Positions 18,690-28,904 of a DNA stretch of 64,000 bases are shown piece after piece. Both the position numbers and the translations under genes were made by a program. The DNA is from Vibrio lentus (GTDB lineage: Bacteria; Pseudomonadota; Gammaproteobacteria; Enterobacterales; Vibrionaceae). The stretch spans positions 2,294,001 through 2,358,000 of the forward strand of contig NZ_JAUFQE010000002.1 in the NCBI RefSeq assembly GCF_030409755.1. Direction: 5' to 3'. Numbering within the stretch: the stretch's first letter is position 1; every line of letters begins with the position of its first letter. Under the pieces are notes generated by a model. That model ran no database searches. It was not told where the DNA came from and worked only from the letters and a program-made list of their open reading frames with translations.

Positions 18690-20138
18690 CTATGGGCGGT
18701 AAACCTTAACGTTGTGGAAGCCTTGCTCTTGCAAGTAAAGCGCTTGCAGTCGGCTCATGACACCACGGTCACAGTACAACAAGTACTCTTTCGATTGGTC
18801 TAGGTCACCAAACTGAGTTGAAAGCTTGAAGAACGGGATGTGTTTGATTTCAACACCATCGATTTCTAGTGGGCTTTCGTCTTCTTCGTCTGGGCTACGG
18901 ATATCTAGAACGACAGCGTGCTCAGCAACGGCTTGAACTTGCTCCACTTCTGGTGCCTGTTCTTGGCTCTCTTTCTCGATATCACGAATATCCATAATAC
19001 GAGCGTTCTCGATCACTTGATCCAGCACTTCGAAGTTAAACTTAGCTTCTTCCGCTTCTAGTTTACCTTTCTTCGCTTTCACTGTTGGCTTCTTAGAGAT
19101 AACACCACAGTACTCAGGCATTACTTTAGCGAAGTCTTCAGTACCAATCTTACGAGACAGGTCGATGATGTCTTCTTTGTCCCAGTTAATCAGTGGACGA
19201 AGGATCAAAGTATCCGTCACGTTATCAATATGACGCAGGTTAGTTAGCGTTTGGCTAGAAACCTGACCAAGAGCTTCACCCGTTACTAGTGCTTCGATAC
19301 CAAAGCGCTCTGCAACCATACCACCAGCACGCATGAACATACGCTTAAGAACAACGCCCATTTGGCCATCTTCAACGTTCTCAAGGATCTCTGCGACTAC
19401 AGGTTCAAAATCGATAGAGATGAACTTCACCTTTGCAGATGAGCCGTATTTATTCCATAGGTAGTGAGAAACTTGCTTAACGCCAATCTCGTGAGCAGGG
19501 CCACCAAGATTGAAGAAACAGTAATGCACCTTAGAACCACGTTTGATATGTAGGTAGCTCGAAACGCCAGAGTCAAAACCGCCAGAGATCAAGCTCAGTA
19601 GATCTTCTTGAGTACCTAGAGGGAAACCGCCTAGGCCTTTATGACGTTCAATTACTTGGTTTAGCTTGTCGTTCTCGACTTCAACCTTAACGGTAATATC
19701 AGGGTTTTTCAGTTTTACTTTTGCTGATTCAACCGCTTGGTTTAAACCACCACCTACGTAGCGCTCTAGCTCGATAGAGGTAAAGTCATGTTTACCACGA
19801 CGCTTAGCTCGCACAGAGAAAGTCTTACCTTCAATAAGACTGCGGCTGCGCTCAAGAACTTGCTCGTAAATATCGTGCAGGTCTTTAAATTCTGATTGCT
19901 GAACCTCAAGGGAGTGATGAATACCCGGAGTTTGCGTCAATACTTCGAGTGTTTCTTTGAAGTATTTATCGCTCTCAGACGTCACTTCGATGTGGTCGCG
20001 ACGGTTGAAGACAGCCACAGACTCAGTACGACGCTGAAGAATAGTACGAATATTACGTTCTAGAATCTTTGTGAAGCGCTTACGCACCGATTCACTTTTT
20101 ACAAAAATTTCCGGGTGGGGCTTAACAATAAATTTCAT
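18690..20138 (-). CDS. thiI: ThiI, tRNA 4-thiouridine sulfurtransferase with rhodanese domain
   Basis: Transfers sulfur to U8 of tRNA and, through the rhodanese domain, to ThiS for thiamine thiazole synthesis. At 482 residues it matches E. coli. Domains in order: ferredoxin-like/THUMP (1-165), PP-loop ATPase with [12 protein letters not shown] near residue 185, and a C-terminal rhodanese domain whose persulfide cysteine is Cys456 in [24 protein letters not shown] carries the other conserved cysteine (Cys344 in E. coli). It is monocistronic. No TPP riboswitch was seen upstream. Confidence 0.97.
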   Translation of the reverse strand: MKFIVKPHPEIFVKSESVRKRFTKILERNIRTILQRRTESVAVFNRRDHIEVTSESDKYFKETLEVLTQTPGIHHSLEVQQSEFKDLHDIYEQVLERSRSLIEGKTFSVRAKRRGKHDFTSIELERYVGGGLNQAVESAKVKLKNPDITVKVEVENDKLNQVIERHKGLGGFPLGTQEDLLSLISGGFDSGVSSYLHIKRGSKVHYCFFNLGGPAHEIGVKQVSHYLWNKYGSSAKVKFISIDFEPVVAEILENVEDGQMGVVLKRMFMRAGGMVAERFGIEALVTGEALGQVSSQTLTNLRHIDNVTDTLILRPLINWDKEDIIDLSRKIGTEDFAKVMPEYCGVISKKPTVKAKKGKLEAEEAKFNFEVLDQVIENARIMDIRDIEKESQEQAPEVEQVQAVAEHAVVLDIRSPDEEDESPLEIDGVEIKHIPFFKLSTQFGDLDQSKEYLLYCDRGVMSRLQALYLQEQGFHNVKVYRP

Positions 20139-20350
20139 AGTACTTTCACGCCAATAAGGTTCACAATTTTAATAAGTTCATCACCACGTAAAAGGTCATT
20201 TCACATAGTTATTGAAGCAATAATAGATCAATATTAAATCTAAGGGCGCGAATTATACATGAGAAAGTCAAACAAGGAAAAGAGTGCGTGCTTTGGTGCC
20301 ATTAATAAACTCACCTTGGCGGCAAGCTACCATCTCAATTTCATCCCACC

Positions 20351-20375
20351 TCTTCTCTTCTCTTCTCTTCTCTTC
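20351..20375 (+). repeat. (TCTTC)5 pentanucleotide tandem repeat
   Basis: Five exact TCTTC units, followed by TC. Such repeats can change copy number by replication slippage. It lies between the thiI promoter region and the pomB terminator. Confidence 0.85.
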
Positions 20376-20411
20376 TCAGCTTGGTACAAACACTTTTATG
20401 TATCACACAAA

Positions 20412-20443
20412 GAAAAAGCCCAATCTACGACAGATTGGGCTTT
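20412..20443 (-). terminator. Terminator of pomAB
   Basis: Stem AAAGCCCAATCT / AGATTGGGCTTT, loop of five, followed on the minus strand by TTTTTCTTT. It lies 23 bases after the pomB stop. Confidence 0.9.
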
Positions 20444-20466
20444 GGAATGCATATTCTTGGTAAAGA

Positions 20467-21420
20467 CTATTCGGCGATTGCTGGAACTTCTTCGCTATAG
20501 AGCGGCTCACCCTGCATGATACTGATCTCTACGCGGCGATTAAGGCTACGTTGCCATTCCGTATCATTAGACTCGACAGGCTCTGTATCGGCCATACCAC
20601 GCACTCTCAAACGTTGATGAGAGAAACCACGGACCTTTTCCATTTCTTGAGCAACAGACACCGCACGTTGCGATGATAAGTCCCAATTAGAACGGTAAAG
20701 CTCCGAATCGAGTCGCTGGTTATCGGTGTGCCCTGAGATTCGAACAATACCGGGCACATCTTTAACAAGCTCAGCAACCTGTCGAACTAGTGGTCGGAAC
20801 TTAGGCTGTAGGAAAGCAGACCCCGATGGGAATGCACCCTTCTCGCGAATTCGAATCACAATCTGCTGGCCAAGATTTTCAACTTCAATCGCACCTTGGT
20901 CGATCTCTCGCTCAAGTGCTTTCTTGATGCTTTCCATCAAGGTTTCCATCTCTTGCGATTGAGCCTCAGCTTGCTGCTGTTGCTGGTCTGACTCAGAGTT
21001 TTGATTGTCGTGAGTCGACACCTCTGGAGACTTACCTCCGGTCATCTTGCCTTGGTCACGCATCGTACCACCAGCACGCTCAGATTCACCTTCATGAAAC
21101 TCTAGCGTTTGCTGAGTAATATCAATGGTTTGCTGCATAATCACGTCAATCGGTGTCGGCTCTGGGCGACCAGGGCGGAACTCTTGTGCAATGATGCTAG
21201 TGCCTTTAGGAATGTCTTTCACTTCCAAGCGGTTTTGGACACCGAATGCAAACTTCATCGAACCGGCAATCTGCTTGAACTTCAATACGTCCATCTCAGA
21301 AAACGAGAGCAGCAGTACGAAGAAACACATCAGCAGTGACATTAAGTCAGCAAATGTTCCCATCCATTGAGGTAAACCGGGAGGGGGACATTTACATGGA
21401 TTGTCTTCATCCATCTTCAT
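20467..21420 (-). CDS. pomB: PomB, sodium-driven polar flagellar motor stator subunit
   Basis: Stator protein that with PomA conducts sodium ions to drive the polar flagellum. It has 317 residues and very closely follows Vibrio alginolyticus PomB. One membrane helix (about 20-42) starts with GTFADLMSLLMCFFVLLLSFS; the essential ion-binding aspartate is Asp25 here (Asp24 in V. alginolyticus). A plug and a Gln-rich linker (DQQQQQAEAQSQ) follow, then an OmpA-like peptidoglycan-binding domain (RISGHTDN, SQRAVSVAQEM, NRRVEISI). An AAGGGGG site precedes the ATG, nine bases after the pomA stop. Confidence 0.98.
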   Translation of the reverse strand: MKMDEDNPCKCPPPGLPQWMGTFADLMSLLMCFFVLLLSFSEMDVLKFKQIAGSMKFAFGVQNRLEVKDIPKGTSIIAQEFRPGRPEPTPIDVIMQQTIDITQQTLEFHEGESERAGGTMRDQGKMTGGKSPEVSTHDNQNSESDQQQQQAEAQSQEMETLMESIKKALEREIDQGAIEVENLGQQIVIRIREKGAFPSGSAFLQPKFRPLVRQVAELVKDVPGIVRISGHTDNQRLDSELYRSNWDLSSQRAVSVAQEMEKVRGFSHQRLRVRGMADTEPVESNDTEWQRSLNRRVEISIMQGEPLYSEEVPAIAE

Positions 21421-21429
21421 TCTTCCCCC

Positions 21430-22194
21430 TTAATCAGTTTCACCATCAAGACTGCGCTTACCTTCGTTCAGGTAACTCTTGAGGTAACCGTCAATCACTC
21501 GTGGATTTTGACCATCTTGTATGGCTAATACACCGTCCATTACCAAGCGACGGTTGAGCGTCTCTTGATCTCGGCGCAATGCAAGCTTGTCCGCGATTGG
21601 GAAGAACACCATGTTCGAAAGAATCGCACCATATAGAGTCGTTAAAAGTGCAACCGCCATCGCAGGACCGATCGCTTTAGGATCATCCATGTTCGAAAGC
21701 ATCGCAACCAGACCAACCAAGGTACCGATCATACCCATTGCAGGGGCAACATCACCGAATGCAGAGAACACTTTCGCGCCCTGCTCATGACGCTCTGTGG
21801 TTAACGCGATGTCTTTTTGCAATGCGGCACGCACCACATCACCATCATGGCCATCGACCAATAGATCGATGCCCTTTTGCATGAAGCTGTTGCTGATTTC
21901 CATCTCTTCAAGTGCTAAGAAACCACCTTTACGTGCTGCATCAGCCATCTCTACAACTTTAGCGATAAGATCTTCAGGCTCGTCAGCTTTAAACATAAAT
22001 GCTTTGCCAGCGATTTTGGTCGCACCAAAGAATTGTCCCATGGTGAACTTCATCAGAACAACAAACGTTGAACCACCAACCACGATCAAAATGGATGTCG
22101 TGTCATAGAACATCCCGAGGCTTCCACCTAGGATCATTGCCATGATTACAAAGGCAAATCCACCAATCAAACCTATTAGGGTTGCTAAATCCAC
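21430..22194 (-). CDS. pomA: PomA, sodium-driven polar flagellar motor stator subunit
   Basis: Four-helix stator subunit, 254 residues, partner of PomB. The N-terminal pair of helices (LIGLIGGFAFVIMAMILGG, ILIVVGGSTFVVLM), the long cytoplasmic loop with charged residues that contact the rotor (AARKGGFLALEEMEI), and helices 3-4 (VAPAMGMIGTLVGLVAML, GPAMAVALLTTLYGAILSNM) are all present. It is first in the pomAB operon and divergent from xseB across 298 bases. Confidence 0.98.
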   Translation of the reverse strand: MDLATLIGLIGGFAFVIMAMILGGSLGMFYDTTSILIVVGGSTFVVLMKFTMGQFFGATKIAGKAFMFKADEPEDLIAKVVEMADAARKGGFLALEEMEISNSFMQKGIDLLVDGHDGDVVRAALQKDIALTTERHEQGAKVFSAFGDVAPAMGMIGTLVGLVAMLSNMDDPKAIGPAMAVALLTTLYGAILSNMVFFPIADKLALRRDQETLNRRLVMDGVLAIQDGQNPRVIDGYLKSYLNEGKRSLDGETD

Positions 22195-22492
22195 TGAGCA
22201 CTCCTCATGCTTTTTTGTAGCTCTATGTCGACGATAATCTTTTTATCGGCAAGACTGTAAGATCTTTTAGTTAATTCTTGGCCTAAGTATCACACTTTTC
22301 GTTTTTGAATCACAACTATTAGCTTACTTTGGCCTTATCCGTAGCGCATAAACTCGATAAAGCTAAGGTTATTCAACCAAAGTGAGTTCAAGCCCCTTAA
22401 AAACGAACTTTCTAGCAAAATTTCTTGGTTACATTTGACCATCTCAGCGGCCTAGGGTAACGTTCGTTCATCTTTCCAAACGCAGATTTATT

Positions 22493-22735
22493 ATGGCTAC
22501 TAAGAAACCTGAAAATATGAGCTTTGAAGCGGCTATCGAAGAGCTTGATGGCTTGGTTGATCAACTAGAAAATGGTGATCTAGCTTTAGATGATGCGCTG
22601 AAAAAGTTCGAACGAGGCATCTCCCTCGCTCGTGCTGGTCAAAGTAAACTAAACGACGCTGAACAGCGTGTTAGCATCCTGCTGCAAAATGACGAAAATG
22701 CAGAACTGAGTGACTTTAACCCACAACCTGAATAA
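22493..22735 (+). CDS. xseB: XseB, exodeoxyribonuclease VII small subunit
   Basis: Small subunit of exonuclease VII, 80 residues, the usual size. The signature SFEAAIEELDGLVDQLENGDLALDDALKKFERGISL is characteristic, forming a helical hairpin that binds the XseA large subunit. It is the first gene of the xseB–ispA–dxs operon, the arrangement found across gammaproteobacteria. Confidence 0.97.
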   Translation: MATKKPENMSFEAAIEELDGLVDQLENGDLALDDALKKFERGISLARAGQSKLNDAEQRVSILLQNDENAELSDFNPQPE

Positions 22736-22755
22736 CAAATTGTATGAGATCCCCT

Positions 22756-23640
22756 ATGATCGAGACGTTATTGTCTTATCAAGCACGTAATAACGAGCAA
22801 CTTAACCTTTGGCTTGATCGCCTGCCACACCAAAATCAGAACCTAATCAACGCGATGCGTTATGGGTTACTTTTAGGCGGCAAACGCGCACGTCCGTTTC
22901 TTGTCTACATTACAGGGGAAATGCTCGGTTGCACCGCGGAAGAACTCGACACTCCAGCTTCAGCAATCGAATGTATTCATGCCTATTCTCTGATTCACGA
23001 CGACCTTCCTGCAATGGACGACGACGAATTGCGTCGTGGCCATCAGACTTGTCACATCAAATACGATGAAGCAACGGCAATTTTAACTGGCGATGCACTA
23101 CAAACTCTCGCGTTTACTATACTTGCGGAAGGCACATTAAGTGCTGACGGGGAAAGCAATCGCGTTCGAATGATTCAACGCCTAGCAGAAGCGTCTGGTG
23201 CACAAGGTATGTGTATTGGACAAGCTCTTGATATTGAAGCTGAAAACCGCTCTGTCACGCTAGAAGAGTTAGAAGAAGTTCACCGTAACAAGACTGGCGC
23301 TCTAATGAAGAGTGCGATTCGTTTAGGTGCTCTTGCTGCTGGCGAAAAAGCGTTTGAAGTAATGCCTCAATTAGATAAGTACGCCGATGCAATCGGGTTA
23401 GCCTTCCAAGTTCAGGATGATATTTTAGATATCATTAGCGATACCGAAACTTTGGGTAAACCACAGGGCTCTGACCAAGATTTGAACAAAAGCACCTACC
23501 CTTCTTTGTTAGGTTTAGAGGGCGCTCAAGAAAAAGCGCAAACTCTGCTACAGGAAGCGCTTCAAGCTTTGGCTGCAATCCCATACAATACCCAGTTACT
23601 CGAAGAGTTCGCCCGATACGTCATCGAGCGCAAGAACTAA
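22756..23640 (+). CDS. ispA: IspA, (2E,6E)-farnesyl diphosphate synthase
   Basis: Short-chain prenyltransferase that condenses IPP with DMAPP and GPP to make farnesyl diphosphate. Both aspartate-rich motifs are visible: HDDLPAMDDDE and QVQDDILD, with LLLGGKRARPFL in front. The start is placed at 22756 (294 residues), because the family begins near this point and a GAG lies six bases before the ATG; an in-frame ATG at 22744 would add four residues and cannot be excluded. It follows xseB by 8-20 bases and precedes dxs by 21. Confidence 0.96.
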   Translation: MIETLLSYQARNNEQLNLWLDRLPHQNQNLINAMRYGLLLGGKRARPFLVYITGEMLGCTAEELDTPASAIECIHAYSLIHDDLPAMDDDELRRGHQTCHIKYDEATAILTGDALQTLAFTILAEGTLSADGESNRVRMIQRLAEASGAQGMCIGQALDIEAENRSVTLEELEEVHRNKTGALMKSAIRLGALAAGEKAFEVMPQLDKYADAIGLAFQVQDDILDIISDTETLGKPQGSDQDLNKSTYPSLLGLEGAQEKAQTLLQEALQALAAIPYNTQLLEEFARYVIERKN

Positions 23641-23661
23641 GACAATAAGCGCGCATTACCT

Positions 23662-25545
23662 ATGACTCTTGATATATCAAAGTACCCAACTCTTGCTTTG
23701 GCTGATAAGCCAGAGGATTTGCGTCTACTTCCAAAAGAGACGCTTACACAGCTTTGTGATGAATTACGTACCTATCTTCTTAACTCAGTGAGCCAGTCAA
23801 GTGGTCACTTAGCATCAGGCTTAGGTACAGTAGAGCTTACAGTTGCTCTGCACTATGTGTACAACACGCCTTTCGACCAGTTGGTTTGGGATGTTGGCCA
23901 CCAAGCATACCCACATAAGATTCTTACTGGCCGTCGTGACCGCTTATCGACTATCCGTCAAAAAGATGGACTGCATCCATTCCCATGGCGTCAAGAGAGC
24001 GAGTACGACACGCTTTCTGTTGGTCACTCTTCAACATCGATCAGTGCCGGACTCGGTATGGCGATCAGTGCGAAGAAAGAAGGCAAGAATCGTAAAGTCG
24101 TCAGTGTGATTGGCGATGGTGCGATCACCGCAGGCATGGCCTTCGAAGCGATGAACCACGCGGGCGATATTCATAATGACATGCTGGTTATCCTTAACGA
24201 TAACGAGATGTCGATCTCTGAAAACGTCGGTGCTCTGAACAACCATCTAGCTCAAGTTCTTTCTGGCAGTCTTTACACGTCAATTCGTGAGGGTGGCAAG
24301 AAAGTGCTATCGGGCGTTCCACCGATTAAAGAGCTCGTTCGTCGTACAGAAGAGCATCTAAAAGGCATGGTTGTTCCTGGCACCATGTTTGAAGAGTTAG
24401 GCTTTAACTACATTGGTCCGGTTGACGGTCACGATGTGAATGAGCTGATCAAAACGCTGAAGAACATGAGAGACCTAAAAGGCCCTCAGTTCCTGCATAT
24501 CATGACCAAGAAAGGCAAAGGCTACGAGCCCGCTGAGAAAGACCCAATTGGTTATCACGGCGTACCTAAATTCGATCCTGCACACTCAAGTCTGCCTAAG
24601 AGCACCAGCTCTAAACCAACTTTCTCTAAGATTTTTGGCGACTTCCTGTGTGATATGGCCGCGCAAGATCCTAAGCTAATGGCGATCACGCCAGCAATGC
24701 GCGAAGGTTCTGGCATGGTGCGTTTCTCGAAAGAATACCCAGAACAGTACTTCGATGTAGCGATTGCTGAGCAACACGCAGTGACACTAGCAACTGGTAT
24801 GGCGATTGCGGGTGATAAGCCAATTGTGGCTATCTACTCGACCTTCCTACAACGTGGCTACGATCAACTGATCCACGATGTAGCTATCATGGATCTACCG
24901 GTTATGTTCGCGATTGACCGTGCTGGTCTTGTTGGCGCCGATGGTCAAACACACCAAGGTGCGTTCGACTTAAGCTTTATGCGCTGCATTCCAAACATGG
25001 TGATCATGGCACCAAGCGACGAAAACGAATGTCGCCAAATGCTATACACAGGCCACCAGCACACAGGTCCAAGTGCCGTTCGTTACCCTCGTGGTAATGG
25101 CATGGGTACTGAGATTCAAAGTGAATTTACTGCGCTAGAGATTGGTAAAGGTCGTATCGTTCGCGAAAGCGAAAAAGCAAAAGAGGGCTCGAAAGTCGCT
25201 ATCCTGAGCTTTGGTACTTTCCTTGAGAGTGCACTTCAAACCGCAGACGCTATCGATGCGACAGTGGCTGATATGCGCTTTGTGAAGCCACTCGATGAAG
25301 CTCTGATCAAACAACTTGCTGCTGACCACGATGTACTTGTGACAATCGAAGAAAACGCGATTGCAGGTGGTGCTGGCGCGGGTGTGATTGAATTCTTGAT
25401 GAAAGAAAAGCTACTGATGCCAGTATTGAACCTTGGTCTACCAGACAAGTTTATTGCTCAAGGCACTCAAGGTGAACTGCATGAAGAGCTTGGCTTAGAT
25501 GCTAAAGGCATAGAGAAGTCTATCTCTGATTACCTTGCTAAATAG
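23662..25545 (+). CDS. dxs: Dxs, 1-deoxy-D-xylulose-5-phosphate synthase
   Basis: Thiamine-diphosphate enzyme that makes DXP from pyruvate and glyceraldehyde-3-phosphate, the first step of the MEP isoprenoid pathway and a source for thiamine and pyridoxal. It has 627 residues (E. coli 620). Transketolase motifs are visible: [18 protein letters not shown], the ThDP motif [18 protein letters not shown]...LNDNEMSIS, the pyrimidine-domain [24 protein letters not shown], and [15 protein letters not shown]. It ends the xseB–ispA–dxs operon and is followed by a strong terminator. Confidence 0.98.
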   Translation: MTLDISKYPTLALADKPEDLRLLPKETLTQLCDELRTYLLNSVSQSSGHLASGLGTVELTVALHYVYNTPFDQLVWDVGHQAYPHKILTGRRDRLSTIRQKDGLHPFPWRQESEYDTLSVGHSSTSISAGLGMAISAKKEGKNRKVVSVIGDGAITAGMAFEAMNHAGDIHNDMLVILNDNEMSISENVGALNNHLAQVLSGSLYTSIREGGKKVLSGVPPIKELVRRTEEHLKGMVVPGTMFEELGFNYIGPVDGHDVNELIKTLKNMRDLKGPQFLHIMTKKGKGYEPAEKDPIGYHGVPKFDPAHSSLPKSTSSKPTFSKIFGDFLCDMAAQDPKLMAITPAMREGSGMVRFSKEYPEQYFDVAIAEQHAVTLATGMAIAGDKPIVAIYSTFLQRGYDQLIHDVAIMDLPVMFAIDRAGLVGADGQTHQGAFDLSFMRCIPNMVIMAPSDENECRQMLYTGHQHTGPSAVRYPRGNGMGTEIQSEFTALEIGKGRIVRESEKAKEGSKVAILSFGTFLESALQTADAIDATVADMRFVKPLDEALIKQLAADHDVLVTIEENAIAGGAGAGVIEFLMKEKLLMPVLNLGLPDKFIAQGTQGELHEELGLDAKGIEKSISDYLAK

Positions 25546-25577
25546 CTTTCACAAGCAAACGGCATAAGCAACAAATC

Positions 25578-25608
25578 AAAAAAGGTTGGCCCTAGGGTCA
25601 ACCTTTTT
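25578..25608. terminator. Bidirectional terminator after dxs
   Basis: Long stem AAAAAGGTTGGCCC / GGGTCAACCTTTTT (one G·T) with T-runs on both strands, between dxs and the convergent monooxygenase-like gene. Confidence 0.9.
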
Positions 25609-25680
25609 AGTATCCGCTAACTCGTTAGCTAAACCTTATAGCTCAACTAACTTTCGCTTATCCAAACTTGTAGCCCAAAC

Positions 25681-26040
25681 TTAGCAACAAGGCTTAAGCA
25701 CTGGTGCGTCATAGTTCTCTGGTTCATCAGAGTAGATAGCAACGTTGAAGTTCTCAACCAAGCCTGTCTCTTCAACACACTGCTCTTGGAAGAACTGTTG
25801 AATCTCACGACGTTGGCAATGCGCTTCAAACGCTTCGTTGTCCGCCCAGATCTCATTGAAAGCAATCGGGAAACTCTGACCTTCTGCAAACGGGCTCTGA
25901 ATGTGACGAGTCACCGTATACTGGATACAACCATCTTCACGCATTGTGTTTGGTTCTAGAGACTTTAACACTTCAAACAACTCGTTCAATTTGCCTTCTT
26001 TTGGCTGAAATTGAGCAACACAGTAAACCTTCTTAGACAT
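25681..26040 (-). CDS. Antibiotic-biosynthesis-monooxygenase (ABM) domain protein, putative quinol monooxygenase
   Basis: Single-domain ABM-fold protein of 119 residues, related to YgiN-type quinol monooxygenases. Typical features are the N-terminal strand VYCVAQFQPKEGKLNELFEVLKSLEPNTMREDGCIQYTV, FNEIWADNEAFEAHCQRREIQQFF, and the lengths of the strands between. It ends unusually in Cys-Cys. No partner gene is adjacent, so the substrate is unknown. It appears monocistronic, between the dxs terminator and pgpA. Confidence 0.72.
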   Translation of the reverse strand: MSKKVYCVAQFQPKEGKLNELFEVLKSLEPNTMREDGCIQYTVTRHIQSPFAEGQSFPIAFNEIWADNEAFEAHCQRREIQQFFQEQCVEETGLVENFNVAIYSDEPENYDAPVLKPCC

Positions 26041-26090
26041 TGTTATTCCTTGTTTTTATCTATTATTGTTCGTTCTCTGGATATTGATTC

Positions 26091-26597
26091 TTAAACGAGC
26101 CAGCCTGAAAAATGTGCCACGGCATACAGCGAAATCGCCGCCATAATACCCGCCACAATATCATCAATCATGATGCCTAAGCCGCCATGAACTCGCTTGT
26201 CTAACCAACCAATTGGCCAAGGCTTTACCATATCGAAAAAACGAAACAGAACAAAGCCAGCGAATAGCCATTTCCAATCATTAACAGGAATACCCAACAA
26301 CGGCACTAGGCCCATGGTGATCCAAAAGCCTGCAAACTCATCCCATACAATAGAGCCGTGATCGTGAACCCCCATATCATCAGAAGTCACTTGGCATATT
26401 TTGATACCAATAATGCAGCTCACAACCACAAGAATGATATAAATAGGGAACGGTAACTGAACCAGCAATAGATAAAATGGGATCGACGCAAGCGTGCCCA
26501 TGGTGCCGGGAATAATAGGCGATAAGCCACTACCAAAACCCGTTGCTAATAAGTGCCAAGGATTTTTAAGAGAAATAAGAGAAAGTGGGTTTGTCAT
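26091..26597 (-). CDS. pgpA: PgpA, phosphatidylglycerophosphatase A
   Basis: Membrane phosphatase that makes phosphatidylglycerol from phosphatidylglycerol phosphate. It has 168 residues from the ATG at 26597. Family motifs are visible: GFGSGLSPIIPGTMGTLASIP, SIVWDEFAGFW, RFFDMVKPWPIGWLDK and GGLGIMIDDIVAG, with about four membrane helices. The ATG overlaps the thiL stop codon by one base (TGATG), so the two are translationally coupled. Confidence 0.96.
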   Translation of the reverse strand: MTNPLSLISLKNPWHLLATGFGSGLSPIIPGTMGTLASIPFYLLLVQLPFPIYIILVVVSCIIGIKICQVTSDDMGVHDHGSIVWDEFAGFWITMGLVPLLGIPVNDWKWLFAGFVLFRFFDMVKPWPIGWLDKRVHGGLGIMIDDIVAGIMAAISLYAVAHFSGWLV

Positions 26598-27571
26598 CAA
26601 TTAACCTTAAAGTGATCGTAACCAGTTAAGTTCCAGCTTAGTGGTTCACCATTATTGTGTAATTCAAAATATTCTACAGGTCTTATCTGGCCAATGCAGG
26701 TGACTTTTGTGCCAGTGTGTGACAAAGCACTTTCCAGTGAACCTTTATTTTCTTCCGGCACGGTAAAGCAGAGTTCGTACTCTTCACCACTGGTAAGCGC
26801 ATACTGCTGTGCAGAAGCGATATCGGAAGAAAACTGGCGTAATTCAGCGGAGATAGGCAACGCACTCACATCAATGCTTGCACCGACCTGAGAACGCTTC
26901 AGGATATGCTTTAGGTCAGCAATCACGCCATCAGAGATATCAATGGCAGACGAAGCAAGGTTCACTAATGCTTGACCAGCCAAAACTCGTGGAGTGCTCA
27001 GGTAGTGCCTCTCTTCAAGCTCAAGCGCATAAGGCTTAGCTTTGTTCTGTTCAGGGTCTAATATCACCTCTAGTCCCGCTTTACTGTCGCCTAAGTTGCC
27101 CGTTACATAAATCCAGTCACCCACTTTCGCGCCATCTCTGCGTAGTGCTCGACCTTCCGGTACAAAGCCCTGCACAGTCAGCGTTAAACTCAGCGGCCCC
27201 TTGGTCGTGTCACCACCAATAAGTTGAATTCCAAAGTAGTCTGCAAGTTTGAAAAAAGAATCACAGAAGGGAGCAAGCCACGCTTCATCGACTTCAGGCA
27301 TGGTTAAAGCAAATGAAACCCAAGCAGGTGTCGCGCCCATAGCCGCAAGATCACTGATGTTGGAAGCCAAGGCTTTGTGTGCCACCCAAGCTGGGTTTGC
27401 TTCCGCTAAGAAGTGAGTGCCCGCCACTAAGGTGTCCGTACTGATCGCGATCTGAACATTACTTGGCGCTTTGACCAAAGCACAGTCATCGCCCGCTGCC
27501 AGATGTACGTCTTTACGTTGTGGTTGTCGATTTACAAAATATTTTTCAATCAGGTTAAATTCGCCAGACAT
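26597..27571 (-). CDS. thiL: ThiL, thiamine-monophosphate kinase
   Basis: Phosphorylates thiamine monophosphate to thiamine diphosphate with ATP. It has 324 residues from the ATG at 27571; a GTG codon directly upstream is the alternative. ThiL/PurM-family motifs: GDDCALV, ISTDTLVAGTHF, ASNISDLAAMGATP, IGGDTTKGPLSL and SAIDISDGVIADL. It follows nusB by 112 bases with a terminator-like hairpin between them, and is coupled to pgpA. Confidence 0.97.
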   Translation of the reverse strand: MSGEFNLIEKYFVNRQPQRKDVHLAAGDDCALVKAPSNVQIAISTDTLVAGTHFLAEANPAWVAHKALASNISDLAAMGATPAWVSFALTMPEVDEAWLAPFCDSFFKLADYFGIQLIGGDTTKGPLSLTLTVQGFVPEGRALRRDGAKVGDWIYVTGNLGDSKAGLEVILDPEQNKAKPYALELEERHYLSTPRVLAGQALVNLASSAIDISDGVIADLKHILKRSQVGASIDVSALPISAELRQFSSDIASAQQYALTSGEEYELCFTVPEENKGSLESALSHTGTKVTCIGQIRPVEYFELHNNGEPLSWNLTGYDHFKVN

Positions 27572-27637
27572 CACATGCCCTATCTTTAGTCTTCATACAA
27601 ATCACGGTAATTATTGATATTACAGAAATTTAGTTAC

Positions 27638-27666
27638 AAAAAAGGCCAGCATAAAAGCTGACCTTT
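27638..27666 (-). terminator. Terminator after nusB
   Basis: On the minus strand AAAGGTCAGC pairs with GCTGGCCTTT (one G·U), loop of six, followed by TTT. It separates nusB from thiL, so thiL–pgpA expression needs read-through or its own promoter. Confidence 0.8.
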
Positions 27667-27686
27667 AGATTCAATATACGAACGTC

Positions 27687-28154
27687 TTATTTCTTACGAA
27701 CGTGCGGTGCAGCTTTATCAAGCACACCGTTAACAAACTTATGGCTGTCTTCTGCTGCGAATACTTTCGCAAGCTCGATAGCTTCGTTGATAACCACTTT
27801 GTATGGTACATCTTCGCGACGAGTCATCTCGTACATAGCTAAACGTAGAAGCGCTAGTTCCATCAAATCCAGATCTTGCATAGGGCGAGATACGAATGGA
27901 CGAAGCTTGCTATCAAGTTCCATGTGGCTAAGAGCAACACCAGTTAGTAGGTCGCGGAAGTATGCAACGTCTGTTTCTGGCATAGCAAGTGCAGGTTCTG
28001 CGGCATGATGCTCTTCTTCATCATACTTACCACCAGATAAGAACTGTTCTTCAACGGTAGCAATATTTTCTTTAGTAATTTGCCAAGAATAAATTGCTTG
28101 TAGAGCAAATTGACGTGCGTTACGACGTGCGGCTGGTTTCACACTGGCCCCCAT
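27687..28154 (-). CDS. nusB: NusB, transcription antitermination factor
   Basis: All-helical RNA-binding protein of 155 residues that with NusE (S10) recognises boxA in rRNA operons. The N-terminal arginine-rich stretch [19 protein letters not shown] binds box[17 protein letters not shown] and [26 protein letters not shown] are conserved. The ATG overlaps the ribH stop by one base (TAATG), the standard ribH–nusB coupling. Confidence 0.97.
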   Translation of the reverse strand: MGASVKPAARRNARQFALQAIYSWQITKENIATVEEQFLSGGKYDEEEHHAAEPALAMPETDVAYFRDLLTGVALSHMELDSKLRPFVSRPMQDLDLMELALLRLAMYEMTRREDVPYKVVINEAIELAKVFAAEDSHKFVNGVLDKAAPHVRKK

Positions 28155-28624
28155 TAGGAATCGATTTCAGAAAGAACGTTGATCATCTCAAGTGCGCTAA
28201 GTGCTGCTTCTGCACCCTTATTACCAGCCTTGGTTCCTGCGCGTTCAATAGCTTGATCGATCGTATCAACAGTAAGAACACCAAACGCTACTGGAAGAGA
28301 AAATTCCAGAGACACTTGTGCCAAACCTTTATTACATTCACTACAAACATAGTCAAAGTGAGGTGTACCGCCACGGATTACTGTACCAAGAGATACAATC
28401 GCATCGAACTTACCTGTTTTTGCAACGCGCTGCGCTACAAGTGGAAGTTCTACTGCACCAGGGCAACGAACAACAGTGATGTTGTCTTCGCTTACTTGTC
28501 CATGACGCTTTAAAGTATCGATTGCACCAGAAAGTAAACTTTCGTTAATAAAACTGTTGAAACGAGCAATAACGATAGCAATTTTTGCATTTGGCGCTGG
28601 GAAGCCACCCTCGATCACTTTCAT
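28154..28624 (-). CDS. ribH: RibH, 6,7-dimethyl-8-ribityllumazine synthase
   Basis: Condenses the ribityl-aminopyrimidine with 3,4-dihydroxy-2-butanone 4-phosphate in riboflavin synthesis. The start at 28624 gives 156 residues ([17 protein letters not shown]...), the standard length, with AAAGGAAGG upstream; the longer open frame adds 58 residues with no family match. Motifs: [41 protein letters not shown] and [14 protein letters not shown]. Confidence 0.97.
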   Translation of the reverse strand: MKVIEGGFPAPNAKIAIVIARFNSFINESLLSGAIDTLKRHGQVSEDNITVVRCPGAVELPLVAQRVAKTGKFDAIVSLGTVIRGGTPHFDYVCSECNKGLAQVSLEFSLPVAFGVLTVDTIDQAIERAGTKAGNKGAEAALSALEMINVLSEIDS

Positions 28625-28904
28625 AAGCCTTCCTTTAACTATTTTCATCAAGTGAGAATCGCCGGATTCTAGCACAAAACTGTGAGCAATATCTAATGCT
28701 AATTTAGAAGAACAGACACCGGAGATGTAAAGATGATAACGCAGCGCTGCTGCCAACCTTACTGAAGCAGCAAGTAGCCAAGCTTGTGTAATCAACACGT
28801 TTTGAATCGGGCTTGGCTACTTTGCTCTTTTATCGAAATTAACCTCTAAAAGAGCCACTGAAATCATCGGTAAATTATGTCGCTATAAACGGACGGACGT
28901 CGGC

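Larger units (their letters stand above)
20139..20466. other. Intergenic region between thiI and pomB, with pentanucleotide repeat
   Basis: Five exact tandem copies of TCTTC lie at 20351-20375. The pomB terminator is at 20412-20443. A plus-strand frame of 86 codons from 20259 runs through both the repeat and the terminator into pomB and is not accepted as a gene. Confidence 0.6.

Noticed and set aside
20259..20519. Plus-strand frame of 86 codons between thiI and pomB
   Set aside because: It runs through a pentanucleotide repeat and the pomAB terminator and overlaps pomB; no ribosome-binding site or family pattern.
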